Virus record (IMG/VR): IMGVR_UViG_3300008517_000084
Location: 1 to 42,502 of that record
Reading direction: 5' to 3' (one strand)
From: a virus
Length of the DNA stretch: 42,502 nucleotides
Translations under genes and position numbers: made by a program
Shown: one piece after another, positions 14,056-21,400 of the stretch
Layout of the letters: the number at the start of each line of letters is the position of its first letter
Position numbering within the stretch: position 1 is the stretch's first letter
The notes under the pieces: generated by a model
Seen by the model: the letters and a program-made list of their open reading frames with translations, nothing else
Databases searched by the model: none
What the model was told of the DNA's origin: nothing

Positions 14056-14986
14056 ACCCGAACCGTACCCGCCCCGGAATTGGGAGAAGGGGATGCCGTT
14101 CAGTGAGACCATTGGTTCACTCGAACGCCACCTTCAGAAGTTCAAACTAGGGTCAAAGAAAGAGGACCACATTGCCGCCATCTTGTTCGGGGCAATGGCA
14201 ATTGCCCACTACGAGGAAGAGATCGCGGCTGGTCGGCTGGACCCGGCATTAGACGATATGCCAAAATACGAACAGCAACCCGGTCTCGATCTGCGGGTTG
14301 ATCCAGCAGCACCGGGAGGGGATCGTAGCGTCGAGCATATTTTCCCACCGGAGGTTCTTGCTTCTGCAGTTTGCAGAGACCTCGAACAAACAGTCAAACA
14401 GTACGTACCCTTCTGTACTTGTCTGGACTGTCAGGCTGTGCGGGTTGCTAGGGACGGAGAGTGCGTTGAGGTCTCCGATCCAAGATACGCCACCCTAGCG
14501 AGCGACGTGGACAGATTCATCGCTGCGGTGCTGGGTGGTGAAAAGCGGGTAGCCTACGTCACGGGGCCTATGCGGGGAATCGAATACTTTAACTTCCCCG
14601 CATTTGACAAGGCAAGAGACCAGCTTGTTGAACTCGGGTTCGCCGTAATCAGTCCGGCCGATATCGACCGCCTGGATGGGCTCGACCCCTTTGAGGCTGA
14701 AGCATACGCCCGTTGTTCAGCAAACAAATGGCTCAGCAGTGGCGGTGGGGCCGGTGAAGCTGCCAGCCGTCTCGATAGTATCGTGCGGCGGGATATCGGG
14801 GTGGTCCTGGGCCTAAACAGAGAGCGGGACGATTTCTTGTACGCCCTGGACGGATGGAAAGGAAGTACAGGGGCATTGGCGGAAATTCGTGTGGCAGAAT
14901 TCAGGGGCCTTAGTGTGTATCCTTATCGGGAGGCTATCCCCTTCGACCGCAGAACTGGCAAAGTCTTTCCCCCTTCCGCTCTCTAA
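13913..14986 (+). CDS. DUF5664-like plus DUF4406-like nucleotide enzyme fusion
   Basis: Residues 5-105 (RTFATGAIRDG, then ERHLQKFKLGSKKEDHIAAIL with ERH 71-73 and EDH 84-86) resemble DUF5664, a family annotated as an N-terminal dATP/dGTP diphosphohydrolase domain. Residues 212-340 (VAYVTGPMRGIEYFNFPAFD, ISPADIDR, LDGWKGSTGALAEI) match DUF4406, with a nucleoside 2-deoxyribosyltransferase-like fold. A Cys-rich joint lies between them (CTCLDC, 168-173). The fusion probably reshapes nucleotide pools. No PurZ or DatZ gene is seen, so base-Z synthesis is not indicated. ATG at 13913 is the first good start. Confidence 0.75.
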   Translation: MESTNETRTFATGAIRDGASRKPMLQLISPHALFRLGEWLRIACQDRKPEPYPPRNWEKGMPFSETIGSLERHLQKFKLGSKKEDHIAAILFGAMAIAHYEEEIAAGRLDPALDDMPKYEQQPGLDLRVDPAAPGGDRSVEHIFPPEVLASAVCRDLEQTVKQYVPFCTCLDCQAVRVARDGECVEVSDPRYATLASDVDRFIAAVLGGEKRVAYVTGPMRGIEYFNFPAFDKARDQLVELGFAVISPADIDRLDGLDPFEAEAYARCSANKWLSSGGGAGEAASRLDSIVRRDIGVVLGLNRERDDFLYALDGWKGSTGALAEIRVAEFRGLSVYPYREAIPFDRRTGKVFPPSAL

Positions 14987-15001
14987 CAGAGGCTAACTAC
15001 A

Positions 15002-15754
15002 ATGGCTGTTGCCCACACACACAAGCGGTTCTGGATCGGCTTCGATCTTCACATACCACACTACGATGAATCCGTGGACAAGATCGTAACCGAGTTCTTG
15101 CACGACTTCAAACCCCACATCCGGGTTGCCGGGGGCGACTGGATGACCTGCGACCAGGCATCCACATTTGCCTCGGCCCTCGAAGACTCCAGCGACCTAC
15201 TCGAAGAATTCGAGACGACACAACTTTCCCTCGAAGAGTGGAAGATTACCCACTACCTCGAAGGGAACCACGAAGAACGTATTCGACGAGTAGGTGGGAA
15301 GATCGATCCCCGGCTGCGGTCCTTGTGCGACGTACCACATAACCTCCACCTAGCGGAACAAAAGATCAGGTGGCTCCCATACCATCCGAAGCAAGGTGTG
15401 CTACATATCGGCCACTTGAAGGTCTTTCATGGGTGGTACACAAATCAGTATTACGCCCGCAAGACCGCTGAGATTTACGGGACAAGCGTATTCGGCCATG
15501 CCCATAGGTTTCAGATCATCCAGTCCAAGGAAGCCTTCCACACACGGGTTGGGTTTGGAATTGGTATGCTAGGTAGTGTAAACCAACCTTGGATCGATGA
15601 TCGGGCTCCGATGGGGTGGGGTCAGGGGTTCGCTTTCGGCTATCTCCACCGCAACAAGTGGTTCGACTTGTATCCGGCACGAATTAACAACGGCCGGTTA
15701 GTCATAAACGGAAGAGTATACGGGACTTTCACAGAGGGAACGGAGATTGACTGA
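15002..15754 (+). CDS. Calcineurin-like metallophosphoesterase
   Basis: The 250-residue protein has the two-metal phosphoesterase signature: FDLHIPH (D15, H17), AGGDWMT (D46), EGNHEE (N89, H90), KVFHGW and FGHAHR. Phage members act on phosphomonoesters, phosphodiesters or nucleotides; the substrate cannot be read from sequence. It lies between the nucleotide-metabolism fusion and a lipoprotein, with ATG at 15002 following a weak GAGGCTAAC site. TGATG couples it to the lipoprotein gene. Confidence 0.9.
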   Translation: MAVAHTHKRFWIGFDLHIPHYDESVDKIVTEFLHDFKPHIRVAGGDWMTCDQASTFASALEDSSDLLEEFETTQLSLEEWKITHYLEGNHEERIRRVGGKIDPRLRSLCDVPHNLHLAEQKIRWLPYHPKQGVLHIGHLKVFHGWYTNQYYARKTAEIYGTSVFGHAHRFQIIQSKEAFHTRVGFGIGMLGSVNQPWIDDRAPMGWGQGFAFGYLHRNKWFDLYPARINNGRLVINGRVYGTFTEGTEID

Positions 15755-16251
15755 TGCGACGGTTGACAACAATCGGGCTGCTGCTGACGCTACTGGTCTT
15801 GAGTACGGGATGTGCGTCCCCTACTATCGACCTGTGGGCTGATCGCAGCGTAGAGGGCCTGGGCTACGCCCGCGAACATATCCAAGCGTTCGCAGGCAAA
15901 GTACAGGAAGGTCTGAGGGCCAAGGAAGCGGCCGAGATCGAAATTCTGGACGACGAACTCCACAGCGTCGTGACTGGCGAGATCGAAGGCGTGGAGTATA
16001 GTCGTGAATGGCTTCGCCATCATCGGATCACAATTGACGTTATCCGAGAAGGCCATGCCGCCAACCACACACAGTTACGAGAAGATGTGAAAAATGCCTT
16101 GGCCAATCTCGACGAAATCGCCGAGGGTCAGGTCCACATCAAACGGCTTCGTCGTGCATGGACCGTAACGGACGAAATGCGGGCTGAGGTAGATCGCTTG
16201 GCCAGTCTCGTCCAGCGTCTCATCACTGAGAACCGTGGGAGGAACGACTAA
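15754..16251 (+). CDS. Lipoprotein, possible outer-membrane spanin-like component
   Basis: The N-terminus MRRLTTIGLLLTLLVLSTGC is a lipoprotein signal peptide with Cys20 as the lipid site; the next residue is Ala, compatible with outer-membrane sorting in Gram-negative cells. The mature 145 residues are strongly helical and charged, suggesting coiled coil. Next to a holin-like gene this could be part of the lysis set, but it is longer than most outer-membrane spanins and no inner-membrane partner is evident. Alternatively it could be a superinfection-blocking lipoprotein. Confidence 0.7.
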   Translation: MRRLTTIGLLLTLLVLSTGCASPTIDLWADRSVEGLGYAREHIQAFAGKVQEGLRAKEAAEIEILDDELHSVVTGEIEGVEYSREWLRHHRITIDVIREGHAANHTQLREDVKNALANLDEIAEGQVHIKRLRRAWTVTDEMRAEVDRLASLVQRLITENRGRND

Positions 16252-16252
16252 C

Positions 16253-16534
16253 ATGGCCGCGACACCACAAGACGCACTCGCCACACTGAAGAGAGTTGCT
16301 GCCGCGTGTGGGCTGAGTGTTGCAGAGTACACTCGCCAGCATCCGGCGGGAGCGAGACTGCTCTCGAAGGTCATCGACCCCGAGGCACTGGTGAAAGATT
16401 TCCTGAAGCGGGACGATGTGAAGGCCGCTCTGCTGGTCAAGACGGAACAAGACCTGGACACGGCCCGTCAGGCTCGCCTGCTGATCGAACTCGTCATGGC
16501 TGCGGCGGGCAAGCTCCTGCCGTTCATTCTCTAG
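16253..16534 (+). CDS. Hypothetical protein (93 aa) with hydrophobic end
   Basis: ATG at 16253 follows GGGAGGAACG. The protein is Ala-rich and helical (DALATLKRVAAACGLSVAEYTRQ) and ends in a short hydrophobic helix (LIELVMAAAGKLLPFIL) that could touch the membrane. It sits between the lipoprotein and a conserved small phage protein. The function is unknown; a lysis-related role is a guess from position. Confidence 0.55.
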   Translation: MAATPQDALATLKRVAAACGLSVAEYTRQHPAGARLLSKVIDPEALVKDFLKRDDVKAALLVKTEQDLDTARQARLLIELVMAAAGKLLPFIL

Positions 16535-16542
16535 GGGACGAC

Positions 16543-16806
16543 ATGACAACACGCGACAGAATCATCGAAAACATCGTGGCTGAAAGGGAGCGTCAGGTAG
16601 CTCTCGCTCATGGCGGCGATACAGAGGCATTTGACAAGTGCAATTCACGGAATGATTGGATCGGTTACATGATAGCCTATGCCGGTCGTGCCGTAGACAA
16701 ATGCCACCGTAATCTGAGAGAGAGCCAACAATTCGAGACCAATCTCATCAAGGTTGGAGCCCTGGTTCTGGCGGCCCTTGAAGCCCAGGAGAAAGGATAC
16801 TGCTGA
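16543..16806 (+). CDS. Conserved small phage protein (87 aa)
   Basis: ATG at 16543 follows TAGGGGACGAC. The sequence has the order RERQ, ND..GYMIAYAGRA and FETNLIKVGALVLAALE, a layout frequent in short phage proteins of unknown function. It is helical without membrane segments or catalytic motifs. The stop overlaps the next ATG (TGATG), linking it to the holin-like gene. Confidence 0.65.
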   Translation: MTTRDRIIENIVAERERQVALAHGGDTEAFDKCNSRNDWIGYMIAYAGRAVDKCHRNLRESQQFETNLIKVGALVLAALEAQEKGYC

Positions 16807-17042
16807 TGAACCCTCGTCGGGTACACTACAAGGATACACCCATGAACCGCGTCAAGAAAATCAAGGAATTCCTCAAGGGCAAGAAGACCTACCTTTTTGC
16901 TGTAATCGCTCTCTTGACTGCTCTGACCACATGGGCAGAAGGGGGCATCGGCGATGTGGAATTTGCAACGGCAGTGTTCGTCGCCTTGCAAACTGTTTTC
17001 CTTCGGGCTGGCATCAGCAACGGCGAGAAGAAGCCCAAGTGA
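16806..17042 (+). CDS. Holin-like small membrane protein
   Basis: The gene may start at 16806 (coupled to the previous stop) or at 16842, which has AAGGA at 16829-16833 and gives MNRVKKIKEFLKGKKTYLFA. Two hydrophobic helices follow (FAVIALLTALTTWA and ATAVFVALQTVFLRAGI) with a basic N-terminus and a charged end. This matches the common short phage holins written as KKTYL..A...IFLRAGI. It would permit lysis by opening the inner membrane. No endolysin gene was recognised beside it. Confidence 0.65.
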   Translation: MNPRRVHYKDTPMNRVKKIKEFLKGKKTYLFAVIALLTALTTWAEGGIGDVEFATAVFVALQTVFLRAGISNGEKKPK

Positions 17043-17046
17043 ATCC

Positions 17047-17427
17047 ATGCCCCCGACCAGAATAAGAATTCGTCATCGCTCTGAACTCATCCGGTACGCC
17101 TACGAGCATGTACGCTCTCGTGCGTGTCAAAATGCGTTCTACGGCGGTACGGTGGTGGTACTCGGTGGATTCGATCAGATTCCACCGAGTACCTCACCTG
17201 GTTGGATTCTCCGTGTCGAGAGCAAGTACCAGACGTGGTTGGTCGCCGTGTCAGTGGACGAGACCACACACGAATACCTGGTATGGCACCCGCCCCGTGT
17301 ATCCTGGCAGTATTGGTCGGGCAGGCTCGGCCGGGAGTTGAACATCTACGACGGTGACTGCCCCGATCAAGCTATAGCAAAACGAGAGGAAGCGTCATGC
17401 AAGAACACCCCAGAACAATCTTGCTAG
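17047..17427 (+). CDS. Hypothetical protein (126 aa) containing a strong hairpin
   Basis: ATG at 17047 lies five bases after the holin-like stop. The product (MPPTRIRIRHRSELIRYAYEHV...) looks folded, with beta-prone sequence GGTVVVLGGFDQIPP, WILRVES and TWLVAVSVDE. A perfect 13-bp inverted repeat at 17157-17193 lies inside the frame. No domain is recognised. Confidence 0.5.
   Translation: MPPTRIRIRHRSELIRYAYEHVRSRACQNAFYGGTVVVLGGFDQIPPSTSPGWILRVESKYQTWLVAVSVDETTHEYLVWHPPRVSWQYWSGRLGRELNIYDGDCPDQAIAKREEASCKNTPEQSC
17157..17193 (+). repeat. Perfect 13-bp inverted repeat, 11-base loop
   Basis: GGTACTCGGTGGA (17157-17169) is exactly complementary to 17181-17193 around TTCGATCAGAT. It encodes part of the hypothetical protein at 17047-17427, yet a 13-bp perfect stem is unusual inside a coding region. 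No T-run follows on either strand. It could be a protein-binding palindrome or a folded element in the mRNA. Confidence 0.85.
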
Positions 17428-17660
17428 AAGAGAGCCACACACTCCACAAACTTCCGGAAGTGATACTGTATTCCAATCGCCACACAGGGCAGCTTGTACA
17501 CGTAACCCCCTACGAGCTATACTCGATCTTCAAGCGGAACACAGTCATGGTCCACCCATTTGGACTCTTGACCGCGTTTATGGTTTGCATTCAGAGTATG
17601 CGAACGGGCGGAGTGTTTCCTGCCTCTATTGTGCAATGGCCGGAGAGTATCTACACATGA
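17397..17660 (+). CDS. Hypothetical protein (87 aa)
   Basis: ATG at 17397 follows AGAGGAAGCGTC and overlaps the previous gene by 31 bases. The sequence has a beta-like region (PEVILYSNRHTGQLVHVTPYEL) and a hydrophobic second half (FGLLTAFMVCIQSM), without a clear membrane helix. The stop overlaps the next ATG (ATGA). The family is unknown. Confidence 0.5.
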   Translation: MQEHPRTILLEESHTLHKLPEVILYSNRHTGQLVHVTPYELYSIFKRNTVMVHPFGLLTAFMVCIQSMRTGGVFPASIVQWPESIYT

Positions 17661-17920
17661 CCTACCGAACCCCTCGTTCGAGCGACGTTCAATTTGAGGA
17701 CTGGCTCTCTATCCCGGAGGCCCTGGAATACATCCGTAAAATGACGGGGCATAAGCCCTCTCGAATGTCGTTCTACCGATGGGCTGAGTCCGGAAAGCTC
17801 GTCACCAACGGCAAGCGGCCCCTCCGTACCACAAGGGGCTTCCTAGCTCAGTTCATCCGGGAGCACATACAATGCAGCAGCACGAAGAAACGAGGACGGA
17901 AGATTGGCCATCGGTCCTAG
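17657..17920 (+). CDS. Helix-turn-helix DNA-binding protein (excisionase-like)
   Basis: The 87-residue protein contains WLSIPEALEYIRKMTGHKPSR, then SFYRWAESGKL and GKRPLRTTRGFLAQFI: a winged HTH of the MerR/excisionase type in which a recognition helix is followed by a basic wing. The C-terminus is basic (KKRGRKIGHRS). Such proteins regulate phage promoters or assist site-specific recombination; no integrase is seen here, so a transcription role is more likely. ATGA couples it to the previous gene. Confidence 0.7.
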   Translation: MTYRTPRSSDVQFEDWLSIPEALEYIRKMTGHKPSRMSFYRWAESGKLVTNGKRPLRTTRGFLAQFIREHIQCSSTKKRGRKIGHRS

Positions 17921-18261
17921 TTATTATCTCCCCAGGGGCCGCTCTTGAATTACACGAGGACGCTCCGTGGGGGGTGCCCCCATCAAAACTCGCTGCCGCC
18001 GTCAAGCAAAAGAAGCCCGTTGCTTGGGAGAATCAGGGGCGAGTCTGTCGTGTTCCCCACGCAGTTATTCGGAACGCCCTGTCGTGCTTCCGTACGTGGG
18101 CGAAACAAATGGCAGTAGACCCCCGTTCATCTGCTCCGATTGGATGGAACCTTATTCACTGGTGGCAGTGCAGTCCCTTAGGAAGCGAACAACCACCGTG
18201 CCAGTTCCGCTCCGGTCACACCGCCGCTCGCAATAAACGCCCCGATAGCAAACCACTTTAG
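17872..18261 (+). CDS. Hypothetical protein, last gene of the plus-strand arm
   Basis: ATG at 17872 lies within the HTH gene (49-base overlap). Residues about 30-85 (GAALELHEDAPWGVPPSKLAAAVKQKKPVAW...) look like a small folded domain, possibly HTH-related. The last 28 codons run opposite the minus-strand membrane gene at 18178-18420 and look unstructured. The true end of the useful product may therefore be upstream. The function is unknown. Confidence 0.4.
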   Translation: MQQHEETRTEDWPSVLVIISPGAALELHEDAPWGVPPSKLAAAVKQKKPVAWENQGRVCRVPHAVIRNALSCFRTWAKQMAVDPRSSAPIGWNLIHWWQCSPLGSEQPPCQFRSGHTAARNKRPDSKPL

Positions 18262-18420
18262 ACGACTCAGCCGTTTTGACACACCGCTATGGGCTGAGCA
18301 GTCCTGATTGTGGGCCTTCATCTGCTTCGGGAAAACTTCAGCCAGGTAGTGGTCGAAGTACCGCCGTACCCCGAGTTCGACACGATCATTTATCGTATCC
18401 AAGTCGCTCTTACTCAGCAT
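18178..18420 (-). CDS. Small membrane protein (80 aa), last gene of the minus-strand arm
   Basis: The N-terminal half is charged and helical (SKSDLDTINDRVELGVRRYFD), then HNQDCSAH and a single membrane helix near residues 52-75 (LKWFAIGAFIASGGVTGAEL). This layout, with an H..DC motif just before a helix, recurs in short phage proteins encoded after ejection genes and often labelled holin-like. Its ATG overlaps the end of the giant virion gene by 11 bases. It could be a second lysis or virion membrane component. Confidence 0.65.
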   Translation of the reverse strand: MLSKSDLDTINDRVELGVRRYFDHYLAEVFPKQMKAHNQDCSAHSGVSKRLSRLKWFAIGAFIASGGVTGAELARWLFAS

Positions 18421-21400
18421 TGTACCAGTCCCCTCCCCGTTGGGGGCGTTTGGGCTTCATGGCTTTTGCGGGCCTGATGGGTACACCGGGCCGACGTGTT
18501 ATGCGATTACGATACACCATGTAGAGTTCATCAACTGCGATAACTAGCTCCCGATCCTCCTGGGAGAGCCCTTCCAGGAACACCTTCCGCCGCTCCGGCC
18601 GGAGATTGATCGGCCGTCGAGCGTCCAGACTGCTCTGAAGGTTCCGACGAGCCTGCTCAGACGGCCACCGTTTAACGGTTCTGGCCCACTGTTTAACGTC
18701 TGCGAGGGCCGTTTTAATATCCTGGGGGTTATCATCCCTGATCGCTTCAAACAGGGCGTAGTATAACGGGTTCCGACCTTCGGCCCTGCCGCCGCTCGGT
18801 TCTTCGCCCCGTTTCTTGAGCCAGACTCGTACCAAGGACCGTGTGGTGTAGTAGTCCTCTCGCATCGGAGCTTCAATACGGCCGAGCCAGTTGTAGATCG
18901 CCTTCCCTGCCGGGGAGTACCGGAGCCCCAACCGCTTCAGACGCTCGCTCCACGGGGCCTGAGTGTACTGCCCTGTACCGATCATCGCCATCCCGAGATC
19001 GGCCATGACAGACAACGGCCAACTCAACCGTGTTCCTGTCTCGAAGAGATTCCAATTCGAGTATTTTGCGGCCTCGAATATTCGGTAAAACGGGCCGAAG
19101 ATACCACCTTCTAACATAGCCTCCGCCAGTTTACCGTGCCAACTCTCAGGGTCTTCAACATCGGTCAGCGGACGGCCAAGGACAGCCCGCCGGAGGTATT
19201 GCTGAAGGAACCCGTTTCCAGCAATAGCGGCGACGAACATCAGAAGTTTTCCGCCAAACCGTATCACGGTTTCGGCCGCCGCTTGTCGCGTGGCTTTGGA
19301 TTGAGACCCGTCCATAGCTACACGTATATTTGAAGTCGTGCCTTCCAGTAGGGCTGCTGTCGTCCGTACATTTGCATTCAGGACTGAGATAAAGCGGAAG
19401 AAGAATCGCCCCCATCGACAATTCTGAACCCGCCCTTTGTTCCATGCGAACTCCGGAAGACCAGCAAGAGTGTTCACAGCGTTCTGCAACGCCTTCGACC
19501 GCACCGAGGGGGACATTTCGCCACGAGCAATCTCACCAATATCGTTGTCCGTGAGCTTTAACATCTTTCGCATGTACTCAGCATCACTCGGAATTACTCC
19601 CTTTTTCCCGTCGTTGATCGCCTTCAGCCAGGCATCGTGCATCCGGGCGATGATGAACTGAGACCGCCGCTCCGTGAAACGACCCAGAGCCATGCCGACG
19701 TTCTTAACGCCCTTCTGGAAAACATCGGTGAACCATGAGTCGGCGTGAATCGTCCAGTCTGTGAAGACCGACTGCAACACACCCATCGCCCGGTACTCAG
19801 CATCGAACTGGCGGGGGTGCAGTAGAATTTCTCGCGTTGCCGTTAGCATCCCCTTCACGCCCCGGACACCAGTACCCGGCACCGCAGTAAGCCATCGGGC
19901 AAAGTCATACAGTGGAGCAAGGGTCAAGATGCTCGTCGTGAGGGCGGTGTCTGCTACATTGACGAGTTTGCCGAGAATCGTCGAGTCCCATTCCACGAAG
20001 AAATCAGCCATCCAACCCGACCCGTCCGTGCGGTGGTAATTATCGAGTAGCTGGTTAAATGCGGTGGAAACCGAATCGACATGCTTGGAGCTATGAACGG
20101 TTTTTGCGACCTCACCCCGCAGCATATCAACCAGTCCCGGCACATCCGTCATGCCGAGTTCACGTTTGCCCAGCGGAAACTCCATACGACCTGTCTCTTC
20201 GTTGTACGAACCATAGCGAGGCAGAAGATCATCGATGACAGTTCGCCAGAGGGCCAATTGCCGAATCTGCTGTTCCAGGGCAACCCGGTAGTGCTGAAGG
20301 GGGTCACGCACTATCATATCTATCCATTCCCCCTCCACCATAAGAGAGACAGGAAGCTCCCGCCAGACCCGAACATAGGCTAGACTCCCGGCCTTCTTAA
20401 CACCACCTTGACGGATACTGTCTGCGAGCATCTTCTGTCGCTCTTTTAGTGCGGCACGAAGACCAGCCTCATCGCTGGGTAGGTGTGGGTTTCGCTCCGG
20501 ATACTGTAGATGCCACTGCACAAGGGCCTCGAACATTGGCCCCGATTGAAGATCAAGCATCTGCAATGCGTCCCGAGTGAACAGTCGGAAGTACCGTAAA
20601 CCTTCAGCCCGTTTGAACGGCAAAAGTTTGTACTTCCTACCGCCCTTTGGGCCCTCCGTTTGCCGCAACTGCGGGACTCGAAGAGCCTCGGCACCCCCAC
20701 CCACGAAGTCACGAAACGCAGTGCGGTACACATCCAGCAATCTTTGAACGACTTTGGGCACCACCCCCGCAAGCCGGTCGGGGTGTTCCACGAGAGTCGC
20801 CCAATTTGTCTGGCCGTCTTCTCGTCGCTGCTGCATCCATCGTAGAACCGGCCCCCGCTCTCCGAACGGAATAGACTCAAGGGTTTTGACCCATGCCTCC
20901 TGAAATGGTCCAGCCATTTCTCGACCCCGATTGCCTGCCTGTTGGATCAGTGCATGGGCAAACGGACCAGTCTTCGACCCTCTGCGAAGTGGATGACTTG
21001 CATCAAACACAGCAGCAGTAACACCACCCGTCAAAGCCCCAGCTTCTTTTCCCGCCCCTTCGAGCCCGCCCTGAGCAACAGCCCCAAGGGCGTTCACATC
21101 AAGGGAGCCATCCTCGTCAGCCCAGAGGTCTTTCGCCAACTGCCCGAGAGGCCCTGGCGGATATATCTGGTCTGCGTTCGAGAACCGGGCTGTTTGTTCC
21201 GGAGCCTCTAGTGCCTTCTTGCTCTCATCATATTCCCGCACAACCGGCGACTCGGCCGGAGCTTCGGGTTGCTCGAACGGCACAACAGCAGCCGGGGCTT
21301 GCTCAGCAGCGGGTATGGCCATAGCTGCTGTTGGGAACGGCACAGACGGACGAGCCTCGGGGGTTGGAGCTTCGGCTGCTCGTTGGGCCTCAGCCTGTAC

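Noticed and set aside
13913-14986. 2-aminoadenine (Z) genome synthesis
   Set aside because: Only the DUF5664-like domain points that way; no PurZ-like or DatZ-like gene is visible and the polymerase shows no supporting feature I can read.
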